A stretch of DNA of 64,000 bases from Helicocarpus griseus UAMH5409 (taxonomy: Eukaryota > Ascomycota > Eurotiomycetes > Onygenales > Ajellomycetaceae). The stretch lies in the NCBI GenBank assembly GCA_002573585.1, contig PDNB01000055.1, positions 1-64,000 on the forward strand, in the 5' to 3' direction. The position numbers and the translations under genes are program-made. Within the stretch, counting starts at the first letter, position 1. Each line of letters begins with the position of its first letter. A model generated the notes under the pieces. That model did not search any database, was not told the DNA's origin, and worked only from the letters and a program-made list of their open reading frames with translations. Positions 24,225-36,546 of this stretch are shown one piece after another.

Positions 24225-25917
24225 ATGGCAGCACTTCCCCGGCCCTTTCATTATCTCACCCCGATATCACCATCGTCAGCTGCTCCAGGGGCATCTTCCT
24301 CTTCTGGTCAAGCTCCATCGGGCTCTAGTCAACGCCAGAATTCATCATGGCGGGATGGCGACAGATCCCTTGAGCTGGCAGAAGGCGGCTACGAGCCAAA
24401 GATCGAAGAGGTCGAGGAAGATGAATATGCATCGGAATCATCAGGACTATTCTCGAGAACCTGGAGTCGAAATGCACGAAATAGACACAGACATTCTCTG
24501 CTGTCTTCCTGCCTTGGACGTGTCCGGAAATCCAGCACACTGTCGAGGAAAGGACGCTGGGTGCTGTATGCCATCTTGGCTGTTTTGGCCGCGCTGTGGG
24601 TTACCTCTCTTTTATTTCTGCTGTTCTATTTGATCTCCTTGTATCGAATCCTACGTCCCTATGATATCACTTCTTTGTCTGTTTCCTGCAAACCCTACTC
24701 AATGTACTCGAGAAACCCGATGAAGCGTGCGGAAGAACATGGCTAACACCGATGAGCTTCACAGCGGCCTGGTCCAGTTGGTCACTCTGGCATTAAAAGC
24801 CTTTGTATCTTTCTTTCCCAGTGATTTCGAAGAGATCATTGATCGCTGGGGCCAGCCGGGCCAGCCAGGTCAATATCTCAACCACTGGCCCACTGATATC
24901 ACAGGGGGTGTCATGCCAATCCCATGCCATTCCCACAACGACTACTGGCGTCCTGTGCCACTGTTTTCTGCCCTTGAAGCTGGCTGCATAAGCGTAGAGG
25001 CAGACATCTGGTTCTTTGATGACGATCTCTTCGTGGGCCATACCACTGCATCACTCGCCCCGAACCGAACCCTGACGAGCCTGTACATCGACCCCCTTGT
25101 TCAGATCCTAGAGAAACAAAACCCGATCACCCGCTTTCACCCTACACCTGGCAATCCACCAAATGGCGTGTTTGACACGAAGCCTTCTCAAAGTATCGTC
25201 CTCCTCATCGATTTCAAGAACAAAGCTGCGGATGCTTGGCCATATGTCATATCTCAGCTGTCCCCGCTACGCGACCGTGGCTATCTTACCTACTTCGACG
25301 GCAAGAATGTGACGGAACGTCCTGTAACAGTGGTTGCGACGGGAAATGCTCCATTTGACCTCCTTACTGCCAACGACACGTATAGAGATGTGTTCTATGA
25401 TGCTCCCCTGGAGAGAATGATGATCCTTGACGATAATATGGATAATACGACACCCTCCGACGGAAACCCTCCTGGTGACGAGGACCTTCATCCAGACCTC
25501 AGCGATTTAAATACCATTAGATCCCGACGTCGATTGCTTAAACGCTCACCGCATGAAGCAGAACCCCCATCATCCCCCGACTCTCCTCCCAGCACGGCTG
25601 GCAATAAGAAAAAGAAGCGACCAAAAGACCCATCTTTATACAACACCACAAACAGCTACTACGCCTCTGTCTCTTTCAGAAAATCCATAGAATTCCCCTG
25701 GCAATTTGGTCTAAGCCGGAACCAGATGGACCGGCTCAGAGCTCAAATCCGCGGTGCGCACAAACGCGGCCTGAAAGTGCGCTATTGGGGTATTCCTAGC
25801 TGGCCACGCGGTTTGAGGAATTACCTGTGGACTGTGCTGGTGAAGGAAGGTGTGGATATGTTGAATGTTGATGACTTACGAAGTGCGGCTTCGCGCGACT
25901 GGGCCGGCTGGAAATGA
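24225..25917 (+). CDS. aim6: Aim6-like membrane protein with PLC/GDPD-type TIM-barrel fold
   Basis: Exons 24225-24640 and 24765-25917 give 522 residues; the ATG at 24225 (GGAAGATGG) is the first in frame. A Ser/Pro-rich N-terminus is followed by one strong membrane segment at about 113-138 (LYAILAVLAALWVTSLLF) and then the lumenal or cytosolic domain. Conserved catalytic-type residues of the phosphatidylinositol-phospholipase C/glycerophosphodiesterase fold are visible: CHSHNDY near 193-199 and VEADIW near 216-221, with GH a few residues later. A low-complexity insert near 385-425 is rich in Pro/Ser/Lys. Yeast Aim6 is linked to mitochondrial inheritance but its substrate is not known to me. 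The 124-nt intron has a GCTAAC branch, and splicing joins YLIS to GLVQLV smoothly. Confidence 0.88.
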
Positions 25918-26442
25918 AGCGGTCAACTTAGTCTTTTTTGTTAGTATCTGGATGGATTACCGGGGATTTGCTTTTCTTTTGAGTTGCTTTGGGCGCCGTT
26001 GGTTTTGGTTTTGATATCCCATGATGCATTCCATCGTTTCTGTCGGAATGGTATTGTCCCTGTGATTGATATAGCGGTTTTTATCGGATCTGGTGTTGTT
26101 ATTATGTCTGCATCTGCACTTTAAGGGGTTTGAATTTGCGAGGTCCTGCTCTCCCTAGAACCCTAAATACATTCGAGTCTGTTTCTTCTGCCGGTTGCTC
26201 ATGATATGAGATTTGGCGATCTACGTCTTACTGGATTCCTTTCGGCTATACAGGGGAACAAGCCATATGAAAGATATAAATCCTACATACAATAACTATA
26301 AACAATCCAATGAGCTTCAAACAGATTAGCCCGGTCATAGCTATATACACATACATCCCATGTATATACATTGGTATATCCCTAAACATTTACACCGCTA
26401 AATAGTAGTACGATACCCAACATCCCAAAAGAACAAACCACC
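25918..26442. other. Convergent 3' flanks of the Aim6-like gene and UreD
   Basis: AT-rich, with TATATACA repeats around 26340-26380. This is where both transcripts must end. No gene seen. Confidence 0.55.
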
Positions 26443-27663
26443 CTACAAACACCCCAATCCCTCATCCCCAAACTCACCAACCACACTCCCCTCCCTCCTC
26501 ACCAACCCGCCCAACCACTCCCGCGCACTCTCAAAATCCTTCGCGCCAAACTTAACCAGCACAAAATCCCCACGCACCCTTGCCGCCGTCCACATCACAT
26601 TCTTCCCCGGATCAGCGTTCGCATTTGAATTGGTAGAAGTCGTCGTAGGCGCCGACGCAGACCAATTCCTCCCCCCAATCCTTGGCTGCGAGGTAAATTC
26701 CTCCATCAAAAAGTTTGCAAGAGAGTCGAAGAGCGGCCCGTGAAGGACGAATGTACCCAAGATCCCGTGCGGGCGTGTGCGCGTGCGGATTGACAGGGGT
26801 TGGAACAGGCCTCCTCCGGCACCGCTATCCGCATTTTTATTATTATTACTAGCAGTATTCACTTCCTCTTCGAGCATAACATTGTCGCGCAAGAGGAGTC
26901 TGCGTTTCCCCGTTGATACGTCTTCGGACCATACCTCGTTCCGCCCCTTCCACGAGTGGAAGGACCAGTCTTCGCCGCGCGCGGTGCGGCCTTGGGTTAC
27001 CCAGTCGAGGACGCAGAGGCTTGGGTTGTAATTGATTGCTGGTGGTTCTTCGGATGATGAGGATGATGTGGTGGTGGTGGTAGACTTGGTGGTGTGAGGT
27101 TGCTGATTGCGCAGAAGCGTGAAGCGTTGTATCTGCTCAAACTGGCTATCTTCAAAGGGCTGCGTGGGATCGGGGAGGTAGCAGAGGCCCGATTGGCTGC
27201 CTAGCTTCACGTCCAGCGTTTGTCTGCTCATGTGCGCATCTTTGTTGTCGGGGATGGCATTCCCCGTCCGGCTGCGGTTGCGAGCACGCTCTTGTACAAG
27301 AGATGCCACTCCCGTCTCCGTCTTGTATATCTTTTGACTCCCCTGCGGCGTTGTTAGGACTAGCCTCATCCGCGGCTGCAGGGTGATGGAGACTTCGATG
27401 TGGTCGCCGGGAAGTAGGCCGCCGCCGTAGGTGAGTAGGTAGAGGTGGACGGGGGTGGTTGCGGAGTCTGGGTGTTTGGAATTGAGGGTCGTGGCGGGTT
27501 TGCGAGTGATGAGCTTTAGCGGGTATTTGTAGGAGAGGGTTGAGAGGGTGGGGAGGGAAGGGGGGAGAAGGGAGACGACGACTTCGCCATGGCCGGGTTT
27601 GGTGGAGGCGGTGGATGCGAAGGGGGAGGAGAAGGGGGATTTGGGGAGTGAAGGGGGGGTCAT
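26443..27663 (-). CDS. ureD: Urease accessory protein UreD
   Basis: UreD helps load nickel into apo-urease together with UreF and UreG. One uninterrupted frame encodes 406 residues from the ATG at 27663 (the frame runs upstream only to a TTG). The UreD hallmark stretch HLYLLTYGGGLLPGDHIEVS, with the following LVLTTPQGSQKIYK, is clear in the N-terminal third, and SLCVLDWVTQGRTARGEDWSF is the conserved central part. It is longer than bacterial UreD (about 270-300) because of low-complexity inserts: a Thr/Ser run (KSTTTTTSSSSSEE) and an Asn/Ala stretch. The other urease genes are not in this window. It is divergent from the cohesin gene. Confidence 0.93.
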   Translation of the reverse strand: MTPPSLPKSPFSSPFASTASTKPGHGEVVVSLLPPSLPTLSTLSYKYPLKLITRKPATTLNSKHPDSATTPVHLYLLTYGGGLLPGDHIEVSITLQPRMRLVLTTPQGSQKIYKTETGVASLVQERARNRSRTGNAIPDNKDAHMSRQTLDVKLGSQSGLCYLPDPTQPFEDSQFEQIQRFTLLRNQQPHTTKSTTTTTSSSSSEEPPAINYNPSLCVLDWVTQGRTARGEDWSFHSWKGRNEVWSEDVSTGKRRLLLRDNVMLEEEVNTASNNNKNADSGAGGGLFQPLSIRTRTRPHGILGTFVLHGPLFDSLANFLMEEFTSQPRIGGRNWSASAPTTTSTNSNANADPGKNVMWTAARVRGDFVLVKFGAKDFESAREWLGGLVRREGSVVGEFGDEGLGCL

Positions 27664-28512
27664 AATTTCGTTTTCTCTCTTTTGAGTGTCTAGCAACTAT
27701 TTGCGCTATATGGGCAATGCTATTGTATATAACTTGTCGCAAATTGATGAACGAATGGTTTTCTTTGGAGCTTCTTCATTGCGGGGATATTGGGGTTGTC
27801 GTCTGGGGTGGCACAGACAAGTCAGCTCATTCAAAATTGCCGACTGCTTGGCGAATTAAACTAGAGAGCCCACTTTGCGCATTGTGTGAGCTAAAGACAG
27901 GGGAGCTTTCGAGGAATTGCAGCGCAATGGCGTGCATCAATATATCAAAGATTAGGAATCGAAGGAGATGCCGCGGCTGATAAGATTAAGCTTATCGCGG
28001 CGCTTATCGGTAGCGCGGTACCAGATACCGCCTGTATTGTGGTATTGTTACGCATATTACACAGCGATAATAGAGTGTATTGCGAATACCGTGTAATTAA
28101 GCTCGTTCTGCGGGAGGTTGCGTATTATAGCGACTACAATTACCATACCTTACACTAGCCGTACCGTCGGCCGCCGCCTGACCAAACAGGAAATGTTGCG
28201 GTCAATCGGTCTGCGTCGCGTTGAATAAACGGGGGACAGCCGCTGTTCATCTCTCCCTCGACCGCATCAAACAAACACTCCCGCCAACGCAGTTCATTGT
28301 CTGGCGTCCATGTCCTGCCTTTTGCCCACCGAGACCAACTATTACCCGACCACTGCTCAGCCTGTCGATAACGCGTTCCCCTCTGCCCGCACCTCGATTC
28401 TGCCAAGTCGCGTCCCGATCTGATTGTCCGCACCCACGCGCATAAAAAACAACATCTACCCGACGGTTATAGAGCCATTGGGCGAGGAATCTGGCTCTCG
28501 CATAACTCCAAG
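27664..28512. other. Divergent region between UreD and Scc3
   Basis: About 850 bp of shared upstream DNA. From 27960 to 28160 it is unusually rich in short alternating GC/TA words (GCGGCGCTTATCGG, TAGCGCGGTACC), unlike the neighbouring DNA. No gene is supported. Confidence 0.5.
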
Positions 28513-31500
28513 ATGGATGTGTCTGCTCAGGGTGACGAGCGTGAGGATAGCCCGCTCTCTGAGCCCGGGGAAGGCCCCAGCTCCCCTCCCGCAGACGGAA
28601 ATAGGAGGAAGTCTGGCCGGGCTAAACGGAAGCCGGAGCTTTTCTCTTCGGCCGCTTACAGCTCGAGTCGCCCATCACAAGGCGGAAACACTAAGCGGAA
28701 GCGCAATGCCCAACAAGAAGAGGGCGAGGAGGATGATAATGACGCGTCAGATGGCGGGGCGGAAGGTGTAGATGAGGGACAGCAAGATGGAGAGGAAGGC
28801 GAGGAGGAGAGTGACGAAGAAGCTGATGAGGAAGAACTCAAGGAACGAAGGAAGGCCGAGCGGAAGAGGGCAGCTAGGAGCAAGAAGAAAGAGGCCAAGG
28901 AACCCAAGAAGTCCAGTACGAAGCGGACGGCGAAGAAGCCGAAGATTACCAATGGGGTGACCTCTGAGCTTACTCTGCGTCCTGCGGTCAATGGGAATCG
29001 TCCAGCGGCAAAGCCAAAGAAGCCTCGCGTAAGGCCGAGTGATTTTGCGGATGAATATGGCCTTTATGGTAAGATTAGTTGACTTTTTTTGTCTTCTTTT
29101 TTATCCACCTTACTAACGTGCCCTCCTTAACAGCTGAGGTTTTCGGGCGGGGCCACACCACTGACGCTGTCGCTGCAGAGTGGCTTACCAAGTACGAGCA
29201 GCACAATATCAATGGAATGACTGAATTGGTCAATTTTATTCTCAGATGTACGGGGACGGACTTGAAGGTTGAGGATCAGGATATCGAGGACGTCGACAAT
29301 GTCGCCAACAAACTAAACGACCTACAAGAAGAATACCAGGCGCAAAGCATTACCGACTACCCCCTCATTTCCAGAGCCAAAAAATTTAAGTCATTTCAAT
29401 ACGTCCTAACCAGCTTTTTCAATTCTCTCATTCGAACTATACACAGCTCCTCAGTCCTTTACAACGATTCCGCCCTGGTCGAAAACATTCAAGTCTGGGT
29501 GACTTCAATGTCATCTGCTCCTATCCGCCCTTTCAGACATACCGCTACAATTATTTCCCTTGCAATCGTGACGACGCTTTGCAGTATTGCCAGGGAGGTT
29601 TCCTTGACTATTTCGAATACCCGAAAACAACTAGAAACTGAGAAGAGGAAGAAGTCGGTGAACAAAGGAAGGGCCGAAGCAATGCAGTCCAAAGTTCAGG
29701 AGGGAGAGAAAAAGCTGGAGGTTATTGACAGTTGTCTTCATGACTCTTTTGACACCGTTTTCGTCCATCGCTACAGGGACGTCGACCCTAAAATCCGGGC
29801 TGAGTGTATAAATGCGCTTGGCGTTTGGATCAATACGTATCGGGAAATGTTCTTCGATGGACAGTACCTGCGATACTTGGGCTGGGTTCTCTCAGACACC
29901 GTCGCCAATACTAGGGCTGTTGTGGTGAGCCAGTTGCATCGACTCTACCAAAACAAAGATAACATTGCTGGGCTTCGAGCTTTTACGGAGCGGTTCCGCC
30001 CACGGATCGTGGAGATGGCTGTTAGGGATGCTGAACCTAGTGTCCGCTCCGCCGTCGTGGAGTTATTGGATTTGGTTCGAGAGGCTGGGCTGTTAGAACC
30101 AGATGATATCGACAGTGTTGGCCGGCTGGTTTTTGATAGCGAATCTCGCGTGCGCAAAGCAGCCGGCAAGTTTTTCGTCGAGAATATCCAGGATGTTTAC
30201 GACGCCTTGACAGAGAGCTTGGAGGAAGAAATGAACGAATCGTTCGTTGACGATGATGACGAAGATAACTTTGAAATCCCCCGCCGTTCCTGGATCAAGT
30301 ACAAATGTCTAGTGGACGTGCTTCAAGTATATGACGGTCAGGAGTCCGAGGGACAAGACGAGCAGGACGTTTCATTATCGCGAACGACTTTCAATGGCCG
30401 TGTTGATTCACGATTTGTGCTTGCTACGGAAGCTATTTACTCCCATTTTGAGGAGCTCCATCAATGGGAGCATCTAGCTGGATATCTGCTTTATGACCAT
30501 TCACAGATACCAGAATCTTCGGGCGAAGAAGACTCTGCCAACACTGTCAAGCAGCTATATAAACTAAGCGAAGGCCAGGAGGGCATTTTACTTGAGGTCC
30601 TAAGCAGTGCTGTGAAACTACATATTATCGATATATCCAAATCCGACACGGATAAGAAGGGGAGGAAAACGAAGCTGTTGGTGGAGAGGATGGAGGAGAG
30701 ACAAGAATCAATTGCACACAGTCTATCTCAAATCATTCCTCGACTGCTTAATAAGTTCGGATCGGTTCCTGAGGCCGCTTCTGCTATCCTGCGGCTAGAG
30801 CACTTGGTGGACCTTAACTTGATTCAGGATCTCCAAAAAGATGCAGCTGCGTATTCGGATCTTATCGGCAACATCAATAAACAATTCCTGACGCACTCGC
30901 ACCAGGCTGTTCTTGCTGAAGCGACAGTTGCTTTCTTGCATGCGCGAACGTCCGATGAACTTAAAGAGGCCATTGAAACCAAAGTGCAGGAGCTTTGGGA
31001 CGATACGCTTGAAGCTTTACGTACCCTATCGGCAACAAAGGGCAAGGAAGTAATGCCGCCGCTTTCGGTCAATGTTCTTACCGCCTTATCGAATACAGTG
31101 ATGCGTATTTCCAATCTCACGAGTGTGTCCGACTGCACCTCCATTCTAGAAGCGGAACCTCGTACTTCTTCTAAGAAGCAGAAAGAAACATCGGAGCCTG
31201 CTGTGGATATTATGCTCAACTTAAGTAAGCGCGGCCTTCGAGAAGAGGATTCTGATGAAGACGTCGCGAGATTGGAATTCGAACTTGTTACGAACAGCTT
31301 TAAAACTATCCTTGTTTATTTCATGTGGAAAGTTCAATATATAACAGCTGCACTATCATCGGGAGAGCTATCCTTTGATACCGATTATTTCGATTCGCTG
31401 TCTACACGTCGGGACGCTTTCGTCGCAATTCTCACCTCTATTATGCAAGCAAGATCTGGGCTCGATGAACTTCGGGTCTCGGCTACCCTTACGCTACTCG

Positions 31501-32324
31501 ACGTGCAAACTGTCTTTGGAACACTTCGCAACGCCGGAGCAGGAGCAAAGAATTTCATCCCTTCGTTGGATGATGAAGTCGCCTCGCAAATCCAAAGCCT
31601 TGTGCAAGAAATTGTCCCCGAAACCAGGGCTCTAATCTCTCGCATACACGACCTAGCTGAACGAGCATTTGCTAAAAAGTCCCGAAGAAAGATTGAAGCA
31701 TCCGAGGTGGCAGAGGATGACCAGCCTATGGATTCACAGTCGGACGTTGACAGTAGCCTATCAGAAGATGAGGATGATGAAGTTGACGAAGAAACCCGGG
31801 AAGCATTGGCTGCCCAACGAGCTCGAAATGTACTTTTGGCAGAGCAAAAGCTATGCCAGATCACTGGCAAGATTGTGCTTGCCATTGTTGGTCGTGTGCT
31901 CGATGCCGCTGGGCGACAAAGTGGGAGCCTCAAGAAAAAGCTCCTACGGAACAAGACCCGCCTCGGGCAAAACTACAAGGAGGTTGTGACATATCTTGAC
32001 TCGGCAAAGGGCGGTGCGAAGAAAGCTGCACCACAAAAGGGCAAAGCAAAGCAAGCTGAGGAAGGCGGGGCTAATGGAACTGGACCGGGACCTTCGGGAG
32101 GCGCGTCGAAGAAGAGTAATGGAAAGATGAAGTCAGCGGAGAGGGTTGAGGATGACGACGAGGATGAGGAAGAAGAAGTGCGTGCTGAAGAAGACGAGGA
32201 AGAAGATTTACAGGCTAGGGAGCTGATGGATGAGGACGAGAGGCCTGGCACTGGAGCGGTTGAGGATGATGTTGAGTTGACGCCCCCACCGGACGACATC
32301 GAGGATGATGTGATGGGGGATTGA
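28513..32324 (+). CDS. scc3: Cohesin STAG subunit (Scc3/Psc3 family)
   Basis: The HEAT-repeat subunit that binds the kleisin and DNA and is needed for sister-chromatid cohesion. Exons 28513-29068 and 29134-32324 join across a 65-nt intron (branch ACTAAC) to give 1248 residues. Residues 1-185 are basic/acidic and disordered (KKEAKEPKKSS). Exon 2 opens with AEVFGRGHTTDAVAAEWLTKY, then the STAG domain at about 270-385 (VWVTSMSSAPIRPFRHTATI), and the stromalin conservative domain just after it (VFVHRYRDVDPKIRAECINA, YLGWVLSDTVANTRAVVV). The rest is helical HEAT-like, ending in an acidic tail (DEDEEEEVRAEEDEEEDLQ). The length matches fungal homologues; mitotic and meiotic paralogues cannot be told apart here. 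Confidence 0.94.
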
Positions 32325-33004
32325 TCTAAGTGAGTTGAAATGGCTTAATATAACGGGTGCTGGGTGGACGGGATAATATATGAGATTTTCTTTACAACTT
32401 TGCTCCTCTTACCCTCTTATGTTTCTTTTGCCTGGCCATTTTCTGTTTTCATATTCGATTCCAATTCATGTATTTGCGTCTGTACTTAATTTACTGCCGT
32501 GTTTCGCCCTTTTCTAAGTCGACTCGTCTTTTCTCCATCTTCGATTTTTATTGTTCCCACTGTTTTCAATCAGGCGACGGATGGCAGGATTGGTCTTTGG
32601 TTTTTGATACTTCTAGTTTTCTGTTCCTGTTCTTTCAACGTTTAGCTTCATGAATATATTCCCTTTTTGATGCCTTGTGGTGTTGGCATTTGAAGTTGTT
32701 TATACGCCGTGTAAGATGACCTTCCAGGACAGCCAGAACACGGCTTGTCTCTGCCCCGGGGATTCATGAACGTATAATACTGCTATTTCCTGACATTCTT
32801 TCGGATAGAGACAAATAGACTACCTAGGTAGGGCAAATTGATGTCACGTGTTGTCATCGTTGGCGCCGTTTCAGGCAATCTTGAAGTTTGGCGTCGACGC
32901 CACTGAAATATCCAACACGCCGTCTGACTGTGAAGAGAATCCTTACTATTCGGAGACCCAGACAGAGATTTAGGCGAAGGGATATTCTCATTATTACTAC
33001 AACA
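32325..33004. other. Intergenic region with palindrome CTACCTAGGTAG
   Basis: The 3' flank of the cohesin gene followed by the F-box gene's upstream DNA. A perfect 12-bp palindrome occupies 32820-32831. The F-box frame stays open upstream of its ATG but without another ATG. Confidence 0.5.
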
Positions 33005-34462
33005 ATGGCTGGTTGGACGCACCTCGCGAACGAACTGTTATGCGCCATCTTCAGCCTCCTGCCCAACAGCGACCTGAAAAGCATCCGTTTAACCTGCAAA
33101 TTCCTCTACACCGTGACCCCTCTCAGGCTAAGTCGAGTTTATATATCCCCCTTCAAAAGAGACCTTGACACCTTGCGCTCAGTCGCGTACCATCCCGTCT
33201 TCTGCAACCAGGTGATCGAGATCGTCTGGGATGACAGATGTCTGCACCTCGACGACCATAGAGTCATATCCGCTACTCATTACAATGAGTTCAAAAGAAA
33301 AAATACCGAGTCGTTTTATGAAATGCTCGCAGATGTCGCGGAAGTTACATGCCTCGCTCTGTGGGCTGGCTGTTTTCGTGAATACCCCGTCGGCGAAAAT
33401 GGAGATCTGGGCAAATGGGAACAAATCCATCACCTTCTCATGCGTCTGTTTTACGAGCAGCAGTCGACTCTCGAGTCATATGAGGACGTCGAGACCTTCA
33501 GGTTCGCTCTGCAGGCCTTCCCGCACCTTCGTCGCGTCACCATTGCCGGTAATTGCGAGACACGTAGCGGGCAGCCGCACAAGTATGCTACGCCACTCAT
33601 GCGTTCGTTGCCTCCATGGTTGCTGGAGCGCTGGCCCTGCCGTATTGTGAGATTCTGTGGTTTGTATAAACCCCCTCTACGTGGTTATTATGCTGCCATT
33701 CGAGAACTATCCAGGTCATCGTCTCACTCCGTGTCTGAATTCATCGTCGAACCTACCTACTACGGTGCCGACCATCAAGACTTCCGGCTATTCAGTTCGC
33801 CGAATGAGCATCTTACTTCATTCTTTGCGAGGAATCCGCTCACCACGCTGGAATACACGTTGAATCTCTGTGGCTCCAGACCGGACTGTTCCTGCTGCCA
33901 GTGGACGGATATTACAAAACAAATCTTTAAAATGACGTTTTCGGCCACCGAGACTCTCGAGCACTTTGCTTTGAATACTAACATGAAGCCGACTCGCTAT
34001 TACTCGGACATAGCAGTGCCCCTCCAGGGAATCCTGCCCGTGCAGCACTGGCGGGCCCTCCGCTCATTTTCACTTCGCGGCTTCGTCCTCATGCTCAAGG
34101 ACACTGTCCTTTTTCTCTCCTCGCTTCCCTCGACAATCGCCTCGCTGGAATTCCATCACACTGTCTTCTGCGACACCACCTGGGAAAACGCACTTGTTCG
34201 TATCGGACACGAGCTTGGTTGGAGTTCAAATCCTAGTACCATGCCAGCATTGACCATTAGCTTACGGTTGGGGGATCCATGTCGCAGAATTGTGCTCTGT
34301 GATGAACTGGGACGATTCTTCGAAGGAGGCGCGGAGAATCCATTCACTACTGAGGGCGACCTCAATGAAGATGGAGCTTTCTCCCTACCAATCGGTCGAA
34401 TTAGGGCCGATGCCGTACGCCCTGGGTTTGGCTGCGTTCTTGATGAATTTCATGGTGTATGA
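33005..34462 (+). CDS. F-box protein
   Basis: Single-exon frame of 485 residues from the ATG at 33005 (ACAACAATGG). The first 45 residues form an F-box (WTHLANELLCAIFSLLPNSD, LKSIRLTCKFLYTVTPLRLS), the helix bundle that binds Skp1 in SCF ubiquitin ligases. The remainder (about 60-485) has scattered leucine-rich, repeat-like segments (FRFALQAFPHLRRVTIAGN; LEYTLNLCGSRPDCSCC; LEFHHTVF) of the kind seen in large lineage-specific fungal F-box families. Its target is unknown. It lies at the edge of an accessory stretch. Confidence 0.85.
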   Translation: MAGWTHLANELLCAIFSLLPNSDLKSIRLTCKFLYTVTPLRLSRVYISPFKRDLDTLRSVAYHPVFCNQVIEIVWDDRCLHLDDHRVISATHYNEFKRKNTESFYEMLADVAEVTCLALWAGCFREYPVGENGDLGKWEQIHHLLMRLFYEQQSTLESYEDVETFRFALQAFPHLRRVTIAGNCETRSGQPHKYATPLMRSLPPWLLERWPCRIVRFCGLYKPPLRGYYAAIRELSRSSSHSVSEFIVEPTYYGADHQDFRLFSSPNEHLTSFFARNPLTTLEYTLNLCGSRPDCSCCQWTDITKQIFKMTFSATETLEHFALNTNMKPTRYYSDIAVPLQGILPVQHWRALRSFSLRGFVLMLKDTVLFLSSLPSTIASLEFHHTVFCDTTWENALVRIGHELGWSSNPSTMPALTISLRLGDPCRRIVLCDELGRFFEGGAENPFTTEGDLNEDGAFSLPIGRIRADAVRPGFGCVLDEFHGV

Positions 34463-36546
34463 TGGGATGAGAAGAGCTGTGGCGCATGTATGTGTCTGGA
34501 TATTTATTTTTGAGTGCTCGGTATGTTTTTTCCTATATGTGCTATTTCTTGTCGGTCTTCTTCGTGCTACCTTCGATATTTAGTATACTAGAGTCGGCAT
34601 CTGTCACTATGTAGGTAGGTAAGCAGGCTGGTAAGTGAGCAATAGACCGACGCATTTGTTCCAACCACTGACAGAGAGCGGAAGGGAACATTCTGGGGAA
34701 GCAAAGCGATTCTGTGATTTTTTATTTATTTTATATGAGGTATGTGAATTAGTGAATTAATCATGTCCGCTTCTGTGGAAGTCTATTGGGCTCCCCGCGG
34801 TTTTTGGGGTTTTCATTTACTACGTAAAACTTACAAGATTTTCGCATTTTTAATACCATGTAAGTTCTTATGATTAACATCTTACCATTTCAGGGGGAAA
34901 GGATATTCTTATTCCCAGCGAACTAACCAGCTATTCTCTGTCCAATTTGGACAGTTTTCAATCATTGATGGTCAAAGACGTAGCTTGATTTGACCAGCAA
35001 AAGGGTTTAACGGCTCGAGGAACCGAATCTAGTGCTTCGCTAACTAAACGACGTCGTGCCGACGTCTGGGTTCTGTGTTGAGAATCTTCAGTTAAAGGGT
35101 CATAACTCAAGTCCCGTGAGAACAAACCATTCTTAGCCAGCTTCCTCGGTATATATTGTTGGCCAAATACATAGCTTCACCGGCCATACCAATAGATCGA
35201 TACTTTTAGTATCTTTCGAAAGGATGCGGGAGTTCCTGACCAGTGCGCGACTATGCCTTGCATACTACGTGATGGATAAGCACGAAGAATCCAATTGATC
35301 TAAACTTGACTTGTATTAATGGGCCTGCTGCTAACTCCAATCGCACTTCGCGGAGCTGTTTATACTGATGTTCGCATGCAGTACTATCTATGCAATCTGC
35401 TGCAACGCGTGCGACCCTCCTAAGTCAGAGAACTTTTTTACGCTCTGTTTTTTGTTCACACTGCTCTTTGATTATCTCACTTATACGAGTTCTATTGATC
35501 GTGATTGGCGGTCATGGGAGGTTGCTATCCCGTTTCTATTTCCTCAAGGAATCCAAATGGTATGTCTATGGGTGATGCAGAGGACTTCAAATAATGAGCT
35601 CAAAATGTGAAGTAGGAGAACGCCATGTTTGTACGGACGACTGAGAGATAGTAGTTACCCTCAAAGCTACTGGGGAATATATCAAATGTGGTCCATATAA
35701 TTTCGTGGGAGAGGCGCGAATGTCCATTCGAGAGTGACTCTTCCTCAGGGAGAATAGAACCCGGGCTTGTGAAATTACAACGGGGTATAGCTCTCTTCGC
35801 TTATTGAGATTATGCCTTGGGTGAATTGGAGAAGTTGCTTAGAGGCACTGGCCCTTTAGACAACTTTTAGACAAAGTCGCTGACCGTCAGATATCACTGA
35901 CCGTCTATACCGCCTATACACTTCTCTAGCCCCATGCTATGCATGTTTTGCTGCTGTTAGACGTCAAACGTTCTATTATGTATCAGCATTGAGATGCTGA
36001 TCTAAATATACTTTGTACCACTCCGGTTTCACTTACGACGATGCAAAGCTAGAGCATACTTTCTCCGCTATAAGATCCAAACAGTTCTAACCGCCCGTTG
36101 GAAGTGGCTCGCCTTACAGAATTGCCGGAGGATTATAGAAAAGGGGCAATCTGCCGTACCATCATTCGGCGATCAGACATTTTGAAAAGAGAACAACCAG
36201 TTGGACTGCCATGTTCTGATGGAAATGTTTAAAAGCGCATGCATTTCCCTCTGTTTGCTTCTCTGTTGCTCTTCCAAGCTGGTCCAGACTTGGTCTTTCA
36301 TATTTTACCTCATTACGGTGCAAGCTCATAAATATATAATTCCTGAGAATCATAGGTAAGTCATACTTGCCAGCGAAAACCCCACATCTCTTATTCTTAC
36401 CTCCCCCAGACTGCCCCAGGAAATAAGTGTAAACTAGACACTCTTTTCTCATAAGACCTATAGAATAAAGCTAAATACAGCTTGCAATTAACAAGGCACC
36501 CTCGGCGGGACCGGATTCCTTGCTTTTATCCACATCAAGGGAAAAC
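34463..36546. other. Long intergenic region
   Basis: About 2 kb without a supported gene. Frames up to 80 codons (such as 35368-35610) lack recognisable features. A perfect hairpin, ATCAGCAT/ATGCTGAT with a TGAG loop, sits at 35982-36001, and GTAGGTAGGT lies at 34611-34620. The last 100 bp before 36547 hold a plausible leader for the secreted-protein gene. Confidence 0.5.

Noticed and set aside
24641..24764. Two separate genes instead of one Aim6-like gene
   Set aside because: A GTATCG donor, GCTAAC branch and CACAG acceptor join the two frames in phase, and the membrane segment plus catalytic domain match one family.
27960..28160. GC/TA-alternating block as a possible transposon relic
   Set aside because: I found no terminal inverted repeats, target duplication or coding remnant to support an element.
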